In this document: in pieces, positions 26,246 to 34,312 of the stretch
How the letters are laid out: every line of letters starts with the position of its first letter
Numbering within the stretch: the stretch's first letter is position 1
Source: Gluconobacter sphaericus NBRC 12467
GTDB taxonomy: Bacteria; Pseudomonadota; Alphaproteobacteria; Acetobacterales; Acetobacteraceae
Direction: 5' to 3'
Assembly: GCF_006539125.1 (NCBI RefSeq)
Contig: NZ_BJMK01000015.1
Coordinates: 1-48,669 of the forward strand
Length of the DNA: 48,669 nt
The notes under the pieces: generated by a model
What the model was told of the DNA's origin: nothing
The model's input: only the letters and a program-made list of their open reading frames with translations
Databases searched by the model: none
Translations under genes and position numbers: made by a program

Positions 26246-26674
26246 TACTGAACGGGAATATCCGTTTCCGCATAAAGGCCGCAGAGCAGCAGATTGTGGA
26301 TACGCGACGGGTCAATCGCCTGCGGTCGCAGGCCGGCGTGCTGTTCCAGAACTCCTGCCTGTAGAGCCACCGGACGGTCTTGCAGAACGTCATAGAAGGC
26401 CCGGTCCATATTCATGGACCTAACCGCCCCGAAGTGCGTGAGAAAGCCGAAAAGGGCTGGACTCGGAACTGGTCGAGCAAATACTCAAAGTTCTGCGGTC
26501 GAGGGCAGGACCATGCTGATTGTCACGCATGAAATGGCGTTTGCACGAGATGTCTCGATCCGGGCCGTGCTTCTGGAACAATGAACCGTCTACGTCCAGG
26601 GTGCCCCGCAGGATCTGTTCAAAAGCAGTCTGGATGAGCGCTTCGACAGGTTTATCAGCTATTGTTCGCGTTAG
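26245..26674 (+). pseudogene. Amino-acid ABC transporter ATP-binding protein remnant (HisP/OccP/NocP-like)
   Basis: The plus strand reads LNGNIRFRIKAAE and VDTRRVNRLRSQAGVLFQNSC, a stop, SHRTVLQNVIEGPVHIHG, a frame change with the Walker B/signature region largely lost, then MLIVTHEMAFARDVSIRAVLLEQ, another stop and GAPQDLFKSSLDERFDRFI to the terminal stop at 26674. This is the downstream part of a polar amino-acid ABC ATPase; the Walker A region is missing. It lies 38 bases before arginase in the same direction, so the cassette probably once encoded its own arginine/opine-type importer. Confidence 0.85.
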
Positions 26675-26712
26675 GGCTGAAGCCCAGCGCAGAGTATCGG
26701 AAAGGAGTTGAG

Positions 26713-27636
26713 ATGAAGACGTGCCAGATTCTGGGAGTCCCCACCCAGAGCGGAACCTCCGAAAGAGGCTGCATCATGGGTCCGACGGCCTTCCGCATCG
26801 CGGGTTTGCCCGAAATCCTGCAGGAACTCGGATGTCAGGTTGAAGATGTGGGAGACGCCGTACCCGCAGCCATGCCGGATGTGAGCCATTCCAACCCTGC
26901 CGTACGCAATCTGGACGCAATCATCGCATGGACGAAAAGCGTCGGTGAACGGGCCTATGAGATGGCGAAAGCCTGCGACGTCCCGATTTTTCTGGGCGGA
27001 GATCACTCCATGTCCGCCGGGACGGTTTCAGGTGTGGCGCGTCATGCGCAGGATCTGGGGCAGCCCCAGTTCGTGCTGTGGCTGGATGCTCATACGGATC
27101 TGCATACGCTACATACGACGACGAGCGGCAACCTGCATGGTACGCCTGTCGCCTATTTCACGGGACAATCGGGGTTCGAGGGCTTTCCAGCGCCTGTCGC
27201 GCCTGTCGATCCGCGCAATATGTGCATGATGGGCATCCGCTCAGTCGATCAGGCCGAAAAGCGCCACGTTGCGGAAATCGGCATCACCGTCTTCGACATG
27301 CGCGCCATTGACGAGCAAGGAATCGTCGGTCCGCTGAACAGCTTTCTGGAGCGCGTTCGCGCTGCCAATGGCCGCCTTCATGTCAGTCTGGACGTGGACT
27401 TCCTCGACCCGGACATCGCGCCGGCCGTGGGCACCACCGTCAATGGCGGTGCGACCTTCCGTGAGGCGCATCTCATCATGGAGATGCTGCATGACAGCGG
27501 GCTCGTGACGTCACTGGATCTGGCGGAACTCAATCCGTTCCTCGACGTCCGCGCCAAGACCGCCTTGCTCATGACTGATCTGGCCGCCAGTCTCTTTGGG
27601 CGCCGTGTTCTCGAACGCAAGACAAGGACCTACTGA
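26713..27636 (+). CDS. rocF: Arginase
   Basis: A 307-residue ureohydrolase. All manganese ligands are visible: His98 in GGDHS, Asp125/His127/Asp129 in WLDAHTDLH, and Asp227/Asp229 in SLDVDFLDP. The SGNLHG segment is typical of true arginases. Reaction: L-arginine to L-ornithine plus urea, cytosolic. Start at ATG 26713 with AAAGGAG six bases upstream; the longer frame from 26662 overlaps the ABC remnant. Ornithine cyclodeaminase follows after one base, as in the arc-ocd pair of nopaline-type Ti plasmids. Urea disposal is uncertain because the only urease gene seen nearby (ureG) is decayed. Confidence 0.95.
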   Translation: MKTCQILGVPTQSGTSERGCIMGPTAFRIAGLPEILQELGCQVEDVGDAVPAAMPDVSHSNPAVRNLDAIIAWTKSVGERAYEMAKACDVPIFLGGDHSMSAGTVSGVARHAQDLGQPQFVLWLDAHTDLHTLHTTTSGNLHGTPVAYFTGQSGFEGFPAPVAPVDPRNMCMMGIRSVDQAEKRHVAEIGITVFDMRAIDEQGIVGPLNSFLERVRAANGRLHVSLDVDFLDPDIAPAVGTTVNGGATFREAHLIMEMLHDSGLVTSLDLAELNPFLDVRAKTALLMTDLAASLFGRRVLERKTRTY

Positions 27637-27637
27637 G

Positions 27638-28708
27638 ATGCCCTCCTCCGCCCCTGCCCCTTCCCATCTCGCCTTCGTGCCGTTCGTCTCGGTCGAGAAC
27701 ATGATGGCGCTCGTCCACACCATCGGGATCAAGACATTCCTGCGCGAGCTTGCCGAGTATCTTGAGTCCGACTTCAAACGCTGGCCGGAATTCGACAAGA
27801 CCCCGCGTGTGGCCGCGCATTCGGCCGAGGGCGTCATCGAGCTGATGCCCACGAGCGACAGCAGCCTCTATGGGTTCAAATACGTCAACGGCCATCCCAA
27901 AAACACAAAGGAAGGCCTTCAGACTGTCACGGCATTCGGCATGCTGGCGGATGTGGCTTCGGGCTATCCGACGCTTCTGTCCGAAATGACGCTGCTGACG
28001 GCCCTGCGCACGGCAGCAACGTCGGCCATGGCTGCAAAATATCTGGCACCGGCAAACGCAAAAACGATGGCCATTATAGGCAATGGTGCGCAGTCCGAGT
28101 TCCAGGCCATGGCGTTCCGTGAGATCGTCGGAATTCGTGCGCTGCGGCTGTATGATCTGGAGCGCGCAGCTTCAGAAAAATGTGCTCGCAACCTGAGCGG
28201 ACAGGGTTTCGACATCACGATCTGCGGCAGCAGCGAAGAGGCTGTGGACGGGGCGGACATCATCACGACCGTCACGGCTGACAAGCAGTGCGCGACAATC
28301 CTGTCCGACAACATGGTTGGCGCGGGGATTCACATCAATGCGGTGGGCGGGGACTGCCCGGGCAAGACGGAGCTTCAGCGCGATATCCTGCTGCGATCCT
28401 CCATCTTTGCGGAATATCCGCCGCAGACGCGCATCGAAGGCGAGATCCAGCAGCTTCCTGAAGACTATCCAGTGACGGAACTGTGGCAGCTCATCAACGG
28501 CGAGGCCAAGGGTCGCACCAGTGAGAGCCAGATCACGCTGTTTGATTCCGTGGGTTTTGCGATCGAGGATTTCTCGGCGCTGCGCTATGTGCGCGATAAG
28601 CTGGACGCCACCGGCCTGTATGAGAAGCTCGATATGCTGGCCGATCCGGATGATCCGCGCGATCTGTTCGGTATGCTTCAGCGCTCCAAGGGTTCGGACA
28701 TGGCCTGA
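27638..28708 (+). CDS. ocd: Ornithine cyclodeaminase
   Basis: A 356-residue member of the ornithine cyclodeaminase/mu-crystallin family. The N-terminal substrate domain includes GFKYVNGHPKN, and the NAD-binding Rossmann motif is IIGNGAQSEFQAMAF. The HINAVGGDCPGKTEL segment carries the catalytic Asp expected of true OCD. Reaction: L-ornithine to L-proline plus ammonia with bound NAD. The ATG lies one base after the arginase stop, so the two are co-translated and convert arginine to proline. An upstream in-frame start inside arginase is rejected. Confidence 0.95.
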   Translation: MPSSAPAPSHLAFVPFVSVENMMALVHTIGIKTFLRELAEYLESDFKRWPEFDKTPRVAAHSAEGVIELMPTSDSSLYGFKYVNGHPKNTKEGLQTVTAFGMLADVASGYPTLLSEMTLLTALRTAATSAMAAKYLAPANAKTMAIIGNGAQSEFQAMAFREIVGIRALRLYDLERAASEKCARNLSGQGFDITICGSSEEAVDGADIITTVTADKQCATILSDNMVGAGIHINAVGGDCPGKTELQRDILLRSSIFAEYPPQTRIEGEIQQLPEDYPVTELWQLINGEAKGRTSESQITLFDSVGFAIEDFSALRYVRDKLDATGLYEKLDMLADPDDPRDLFGMLQRSKGSDMA

Positions 28709-28755
28709 AGCGCCGCTCCGGCTGCCCCTCTCGCAGAGGCAGCCGAAACAGACTT

Positions 28756-29083
28756 TTAGAGCACGCCCAGATCGACACCTACGTAAGGCGCAAGATCAAT
28801 CTTGTTGATGAGCAGCAGCAGGTCGCTTCGGATAATGCCGGGTCCGCCCTTTCGAGAAATGTTGTCGCCAGCCGAAACGTAGATCGGCCAGCTTAGGACT
28901 AAAGGTCGCGGCCAGATTATCGCCTCCGCTTTCCACCAACATCAGATCCAGCCCCTCGAAATGCTCCGTTAATTCAGCGACGCCTGCCAGATTGATGCTG
29001 GCGTCTTCGCGGATGGCCGTATGGGGGCAGCCGCCTGTTTCGATCCCCTTGATCCGTGCCGGCGGGAGAGCCCCGCGCAGGTG
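28756..29083 (-). pseudogene. ureG: Urease accessory GTPase UreG remnant
   Basis: The minus strand reads [34 protein letters not shown] and [17 protein letters not shown] with good UreG identity. It then loses frame after KLADL, and in another frame reads [33 protein letters not shown] and stop. The P-loop N-terminal third is missing. It is convergent with the arginase-OCD operon and ends 47 bases after OCD. It shows that a urease cluster once adjoined arginase, which makes urea. Confidence 0.88.
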
Positions 29084-29508
29084 AGCAAAAAGGCATTTAG
29101 AGGAATGGAGACCTTTTAAATCGGCTGATATCCTTGCCGTTCGTGTCCCGCGTACCTGTCGCTCAATCCAGGCATCCGGAATGTTCCCGGTGACCTCCAG
29201 AAATCAGCAGATCACCTTGAGAGAGAAAATCCAACCAAATTAGAAACGATAACGGAATATACGTTTTTTCTATTCTACCGTAAGTTGTTCTTATCCTTTG
29301 AGAAGAACCGAAGAGGAGCCACGGTGCCCCTCTTCGGCGCTTCATACCAACAGAAACTCTGTAAAAGTTGGCTCCAGACCAGAAAGCTTCTTTTCTCGGA
29401 TATTGTGCGCCTTCTGGATTAAGCCTGAGCCTCATGGCATCCACAAAAAACGCGGAAAGGATAACCTTTCCGCGCTCAAAACATGAGTTGTTCAAACCGC
29501 CCCTGATA
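29084..29508. other. Gene-free stretch downstream of TonB receptor 3
   Basis: No supported gene. It contains a hairpin with nine-base arms (CCGAAGAGG 29308-29316 and CCTCTTCGG 29329-29337) without a U-run, and the terminator listed at 29441-29474. The left part (29084-29280) shows nothing I can name. Confidence 0.55.
29441..29474 (-). terminator. Rho-independent terminator after TonB receptor 3
   Basis: A perfect ten-base stem CGCGGAAAGG / CCTTTCCGCG around ATAA (29451-29474), with six A bases on the plus strand at 29445-29450, i.e. a U-run for minus-strand transcripts. It sits 35 bases past the receptor's stop and ends the minus-strand transcription unit. Confidence 0.9.
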
Positions 29509-32088
29509 TCAGAGCGTTAAATTAACACGTCCATAGTAGTACCCACCCGTCATCGGAACCTGCGACGAGAACGTATCGTAAGGGTTGCCACCAAGCTGGT
29601 TCAGATCACCCGGGAGCTTGCGGGGACGGATATTGAAGATGTTATTCGCACCCACAGCCAGATGCCAACGGGAATTTACACGATAGCCGATCTCAAGATC
29701 CGTCAGCCAGCGCGGAGTATTCTTGAACTGGGCGAAGCAGCTGCTGGACTGCTGAAGCTGCTTGCCGTCGATCGGACAGATCGCGGCCGTCGGCGTCCAG
29801 TCCTGATAGGTCATCATGTCCGTCGTCTCGCCGTAACGCGTCTGCCGCAGGTTCACGTCCCATTTTCCGATCGTCCAGAACGCATTCAGGATGATCTTGC
29901 TGCGCGGATAGGCCGTCGTCAGATAGGCAATGTTCTGCGCATTCAGAAGCGGCGATCCCGTAGCAGACATACCGTTATGCGTCAAACGCGTCCGGTTCAG
30001 GTCGAGCGCCATGGAAAGGGTCAGATTGCCGTAGCGATGCATGCGGAACATGTAATCCGCCTTGATGTCCAGCCCCTGCGTCCGAGTGCTTGCCCCGTTC
30101 GTGAAATAATAGGTCTGCACCGCGTTTTCGGAAAGCTGCGTCAGGGCCGGAAGCGAAACGCCCATGCCTTCCAATGCTGAAATCGCAGTCGCACCCGTCA
30201 CGTTGCCACCCTGCACGATGCGATCGCGGATGTTGATCTGATAGACATCCGTCTCGATATGAAAGCCATCAATCGGTTCAAGAACGATACCACCGGTCGC
30301 ACTGGTCGAACGCTCGGGCTTGAGGGGAGACGCACCCGTCGCACGTGCTTCGGAAGACGAAACCGGCAACAATCCCAGCACCGATGTCGGGCCAACATTA
30401 ATGGCACTGTAATGCTGTTCGGCCATAGTCGGTGCGCGGAAACCGTTGCTGATGGTTGCACGCAGGCCGATCCGTTTGGTGATGTCGTAGCGTGTAGAGA
30501 CCTTACCGTTCTCGGTGTTTCCGACGTCAGTGTAGTGTTCGAAGCGACCGGCGAAATCGAGGTCCCAGTTCTTCAGAGGATGGAAATCACCATCCAGATA
30601 GCCCGCCCAGACATCACGGCTCCACTTACCGGCATCCTGCGGCGTCAGACCCGCCAGCGCCGAAGTGCCACCATATTCATAGGACGCAGGTTCGCCCGCC
30701 TGAATGGTGTATTGTTCCAGACGATGTTCGCCGCCGAAAGCAACCGTGACAGGAACCACATTGGCAATCTTGAAGTTCCGGCGCAGATCGAGATTGTTCG
30801 TCCACTGTGCCAGACTGAAATTGGAGGTCCGTACGGTCGTCGGTGTGTAACCCGTAGCCGCGTACATGTTCGGATTGGTGGTGTTCTTGTTTGAAATCTT
30901 GTCCAGATCTTCGCCCCAGGTGCTGCTCAGATCCCAGTCAAACCCGAAAAAATGGCTACCTTTCAGGCCCAGTGTCGCCGCGTAGTCGTTCTCGTCGATT
31001 GTCTCCAGCGGAGAGTAACCGTAGGGGAACAGTTCCGGATTGCTGGCGCTCGAGCCGGACGGGACGCGATAATTTTCATATGCTTCCGCATGACGGTGCG
31101 CGTAGGTAATCTGCCCGTAAAACTGGACGTTCTCAGTCAGGCTCTTACCGAAATCGATACCCAGATTCTCGCGCGTCTCTTCAGGCGTGCTCATGATCTT
31201 GTTGGAGTTCTTGGGTACCTTGACGGAGCCCGTATACAGTTCGTTTGCAGCACCTGCAGGAACATAGCCTGCAAGGCGGTTGTCGACCGTATTCGTGACG
31301 AAATGATCCGTATGATAAACCTGTGCCGAGATATGGACATACCCGTCATTGCCCAGCTTGAGGCCGCCATCGGCGTTCAACTGGTACTGCCAGCCATCAC
31401 CGTTATAGGCATTCGCCCCCGTCTGGGCGCTCATGTTCAGACCATGATCCTGCTTTTTAGTAATGATGTTCACCACGCCCGCAATGGCGTCAGAGCCATA
31501 CATCGCAGCCGCACCATCTTCGAGCACCTCAATATGATCGATCATGTTCGACGGGATCATGTTCAGATCCACAGGCGTCGCACCAAAGTTCGGACCGGCA
31601 TCTGCATTGATGTTGGCCGTGGTGTGACGGCGCTTTCCATCCACCAGAACCAGGACCTGGTTCGGATTCAGACCGCGCATCCGGATGAAAGATGTCAGTG
31701 CGCCGGCATCATTGCCCATCGTGCTCATGTTGATGGACGGATACGTCTTCGCCAGCGCATCGGCGAGGTTCATCATACCTGAGCGACGCAGCGTCGCGCT
31801 GGACAGAACCGTGATCGGGCTCGTGCTCTGACGGGCATGGCGGTTCGTGGCATGCGTGCCGGTCACGATCACGCCCTCTTCGCCCCCTGCGACAAACGGC
31901 GCATTCCTGGCCTTTACTACCCTCCTTGCAGGCGCAGCTGCCTTCACGGGCGCTACCTTGGCGGGCGCCTTGTGAACCGACGCCTTCACGGGGCCTGCAG
32001 TGGCCTTTGTCGTGGCGGCAACAACCGAACCAGTACAGAAACTGACGGAAAGAAAAGTCGAATAAAGCGCAAGTTTTCTGATGTTCAT
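29509..32088 (-). CDS. TonB-dependent outer-membrane receptor 3
   Basis: An 859-residue receptor. The signal peptide (LYSTFLSVSFCTGSVVA) is followed by an unusual Ala/Lys/Pro/Val-rich, strongly basic leader of about 40 residues, then the plug (GVIVTGTHA, FIRMRGLNPNQVLVLVDG, IDHIEVLEDGAAAMYGSDA, GVVNIITKK), with very typical TonB plug signatures, and a barrel ending in GRVNLTL. Two start codons are possible; I chose 32088 because GGAG lies six bases upstream, inside the codons following the earlier ATG at 32100. It lies downstream of the M20 gene in the same direction and may be the outer-membrane entry for the same catabolic island. Ligand unknown. Confidence 0.92.
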   Translation of the reverse strand: MNIRKLALYSTFLSVSFCTGSVVAATTKATAGPVKASVHKAPAKVAPVKAAAPARRVVKARNAPFVAGGEEGVIVTGTHATNRHARQSTSPITVLSSATLRRSGMMNLADALAKTYPSINMSTMGNDAGALTSFIRMRGLNPNQVLVLVDGKRRHTTANINADAGPNFGATPVDLNMIPSNMIDHIEVLEDGAAAMYGSDAIAGVVNIITKKQDHGLNMSAQTGANAYNGDGWQYQLNADGGLKLGNDGYVHISAQVYHTDHFVTNTVDNRLAGYVPAGAANELYTGSVKVPKNSNKIMSTPEETRENLGIDFGKSLTENVQFYGQITYAHRHAEAYENYRVPSGSSASNPELFPYGYSPLETIDENDYAATLGLKGSHFFGFDWDLSSTWGEDLDKISNKNTTNPNMYAATGYTPTTVRTSNFSLAQWTNNLDLRRNFKIANVVPVTVAFGGEHRLEQYTIQAGEPASYEYGGTSALAGLTPQDAGKWSRDVWAGYLDGDFHPLKNWDLDFAGRFEHYTDVGNTENGKVSTRYDITKRIGLRATISNGFRAPTMAEQHYSAINVGPTSVLGLLPVSSSEARATGASPLKPERSTSATGGIVLEPIDGFHIETDVYQINIRDRIVQGGNVTGATAISALEGMGVSLPALTQLSENAVQTYYFTNGASTRTQGLDIKADYMFRMHRYGNLTLSMALDLNRTRLTHNGMSATGSPLLNAQNIAYLTTAYPRSKIILNAFWTIGKWDVNLRQTRYGETTDMMTYQDWTPTAAICPIDGKQLQQSSSCFAQFKNTPRWLTDLEIGYRVNSRWHLAVGANNIFNIRPRKLPGDLNQLGGNPYDTFSSQVPMTGGYYYGRVNLTL

Positions 32089-32198
32089 GATCGGCTCCAT
32101 CGCCCTGGCAAGACAGGGATATCAGTCGGAATAGTCAGATCGCACAGCAGGAACCGCAGGCCCCACGACTGCGCGGTGGAATTATTTCAGAGGCGGGA

Positions 32199-33482
32199 CT
32201 ACATGGCTTCGGGGCGCAGGAGGCAGGCTAATGCATTTGCAATCACCTTCGTCGCACGGCGCATGTCTTCAAGAGCCACATGCTCATTCGCACGGTGGCC
32301 ATTGGCGTCCTGAAGCCGGCGCGGTCCGGCTCCATACAGAACAGTGGGGTAACCCGTATTACTGTAAATCCGGGCGTCCGTGAAAAGTGGCATGCCCTTC
32401 ACGGCAATCCGCTCCCCGAAAACAGCCTCCGCAGCATCCTGCAACGCTGCGATCAGCGGAGCCTGACCCGCGTCCGGCACCAGAGGCAGCGCCAGCAGAT
32501 GTTGCGTCACGACGCATTGCACCCCCGGAACATCTGCCGCCTCCAGAATGATCTGACGTAGCCCTGCCTCGACATCGGCCGCTTTTTCGTCAGGAAGGAT
32601 CCGGCGTTCCAGGCGAAATTTCGCATATTCGGGAACGACATTAGCTGCCACCCCGCCTTCAATCGTTCCGATAACGAGCGTTGACGTATCAATTCCAGGA
32701 ATGGAGCAGACCGCCTTCACCAACCCATCCCGATAGGCATACAGCGCTGACATGACACGATTGGCCGCTTCGATGGCATCCGCCCCTGTTTCGGGCCATG
32801 CGGAATGAGCTGCCTTGCCGGTAAAAGCAACATCAAGTTGAAGGCTGCCATTATGCGCGACCATCACGTCATAGGTAAAACCAGCACTGATGACATAATC
32901 CGGCTTACTCAGCCCTTCAGACAGAAGCCAGCCCGGACCAACATGGCCGCCGATTTCCTCATCATAGGTCAGGTGAAGTTCGACGGTTCCGGAGAGATCG
33001 GAAGCAACTTCCTTCAACGCCCGCAATGCAAACGCATAGGTTGCGAAATCGGACTTGGAGACCGCAGCCCCACGACCATAGAGTTTCCCACCCTCAATCA
33101 CACCGCCATAGGGATCGTGAATCCATCCTTCGCCAGGGGGTACCACGTCGCCATGTGCATTGAGGGCAATGATCGGCCCCTTACCGTCCCCGAAACGTTC
33201 CCGGATGATGAGATTGATTGCGCTCTGCATTCCGTGACGTTCCACGAAATCACGGGGAACAGGATGGCATTCGACTTCGAATCCAAGATCCCGCAACTGC
33301 CCGGCAGAGAACTGGGCATGTGGTGCGCAGTCACCGGCCGGATTGTCCGAAGGAACCCTGACAAGCTCCTGAAGAAACGGTACCTGCCGCGTCTCGAAAT
33401 CCCGGTCGACAGCACAGCCCAGACTCTCGGTCAGAGTTTTCTTGCAACAGGAAGTCTTTTCCAGCACAGCGCCTTCTCCCAC
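32199..33482 (-). CDS. M20-family deacetylase/peptidase (ArgE/DapE-like), altered metal motif
   Basis: A 427-residue M20 metallohydrolase. Metal and catalytic segments: NAHGDVVPPGEGW (His110, Asp112), TYDEEIGGHVGP (acidic pair near 175), and a late GYPTVLYGAGP plus NEHV that supplies the last ligand. The segment where the bridging aspartate is expected (G-R-G-x-x-D) reads GRGAAVSKSD, i.e. Val instead of Asp at the usual place. It starts with GTG at 33482 behind AAAGG. It probably deacylates or hydrolyses an N-substituted amino acid supplied by the adjacent ABC systems. A TATACGA-type site lies 35 bases upstream. TonB receptor 3 follows after 110 bases. Confidence 0.85.
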   Translation of the reverse strand: MGEGAVLEKTSCCKKTLTESLGCAVDRDFETRQVPFLQELVRVPSDNPAGDCAPHAQFSAGQLRDLGFEVECHPVPRDFVERHGMQSAINLIIRERFGDGKGPIIALNAHGDVVPPGEGWIHDPYGGVIEGGKLYGRGAAVSKSDFATYAFALRALKEVASDLSGTVELHLTYDEEIGGHVGPGWLLSEGLSKPDYVISAGFTYDVMVAHNGSLQLDVAFTGKAAHSAWPETGADAIEAANRVMSALYAYRDGLVKAVCSIPGIDTSTLVIGTIEGGVAANVVPEYAKFRLERRILPDEKAADVEAGLRQIILEAADVPGVQCVVTQHLLALPLVPDAGQAPLIAALQDAAEAVFGERIAVKGMPLFTDARIYSNTGYPTVLYGAGPRRLQDANGHRANEHVALEDMRRATKVIANALACLLRPEAM

Positions 33483-33516
33483 CGGATCGCCTTTTCGTCC
33501 TCAGTTCATATTCTCT

Positions 33517-33527
33517 TTGTATACGAA
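33517..33527. promoter_or_regulatory. TTGTATACGAA site, candidate GntR operator
   Basis: TTGTATACGAA upstream of the M20 gene matches the core TGTATACGA at the divergent promoter (42651-42659). It is close to palindromic and has the T-x-G-T-N-N-A-C-x-A look of FCD-type GntR sites. The flanks CAGTTC (33502-33507) and GAACTG (33525-33530) form a further inverted pair. Confidence 0.45.
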
Positions 33528-33577
33528 CTGAATTCGATCTCGAAGCGGAATGTTGTCTAAACTGTAAAAAAAATTTC

Positions 33578-34312
33578 TTATCCGGGATGACCGGCTTCAA
33601 ACCGCAGAAAAGCCTGGGCCCGCGCCGAGCAACGACCCGCAAAAAAGTCCGCGGCCGGACAGTCATCGACAATCTCGCCCGCATCCACGAACAGAATCCG
33701 CGTCGCCACCTGCCGTGCGAATCCTATCTCATGTGTCACGCACATCATGGTCATGCCCTCGCGGGCCAGCTCCGTCATGACCTGAAGAACTTCCTGCACC
33801 ATCTCGGGATCGAGCGCCGATGTCGGTTCATCGAACAGCATCACCTCCGGCTTCATCGCCAGAGCACGGGCGATCGCCGCACGCTGCTGCTGCCCACCGG
33901 AAAGAGCGATCGGATACTTGTCCGCATGGCGCTCCAGCCCGACCCGGCGCAGAAGGGTTTTTGCATGCTCGCGGGTCTCATCCTTCCCACGCTTCTGGAC
34001 CAGTCGAGGCGCCAGCATAATGTTGTCGAGAATGCTCAAATGAGAGAACAGCTCGAAGCTCTGGAACACCATCCCCGCTTTTGCCCGCAGCGCCGAATGA
34101 TCAGTCTGCGCAGACCGCACGGCCATGCCATCAACCCAGATCTGGCCGCCTTCGAACGTCTCCAACGCATTGATGCACTTGATGAGCGTGGACTTGCCCG
34201 AACCTGACGGCCCGCAGACAACGACTACTTCTCCCTTCCCGACTTCCGCCGAACAGCCTTTGAGCACCTGAAAGGCGCCATATGATTTCGTCACCTTGTC
34301 CAGCGTGATCAT
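33578..34312 (-). CDS. Polar amino acid ABC transporter, ATP-binding protein A
   Basis: A 244-residue GlnQ/HisP-type ATPase. Walker A is GPSGSGKST, Q-loop MVFQSFELFSH, signature LSGGQQQR, Walker B MLFDEPTSALDPE, H-loop CVTHE. Start at ATG 34312 overlapping the stop of the fused dehydrogenase gene (ATGA), so the two are translationally coupled. It would energise the permease at 37182-37913 with the binding protein at 37954-38802, on either side of the dehydrogenase gene. The frame extends far upstream inside the dehydrogenase gene, but that is a shadow. Confidence 0.93.
   Translation of the reverse strand: MITLDKVTKSYGAFQVLKGCSAEVGKGEVVVVCGPSGSGKSTLIKCINALETFEGGQIWVDGMAVRSAQTDHSALRAKAGMVFQSFELFSHLSILDNIMLAPRLVQKRGKDETREHAKTLLRRVGLERHADKYPIALSGGQQQRAAIARALAMKPEVMLFDEPTSALDPEMVQEVLQVMTELAREGMTMMCVTHEIGFARQVATRILFVDAGEIVDDCPAADFFAGRCSARAQAFLRFEAGHPG

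Noticed and set aside
29303-29342. Hairpin CCGAAGAGG/CCTCTTCGG as a second terminator
   Set aside because: There is no U-run on either strand; kept only as a note in the gene-free stretch.
29163-29495. 110-codon minus-strand frame downstream of TonB receptor 3
   Set aside because: It spans the terminator and a hairpin, with no recognisable features.
30952-31782. 276-codon frame antisense to TonB receptor 3
   Set aside because: It is a long shadow frame in a G/C-biased gene; composition is Arg/His-rich and unlike a real protein.
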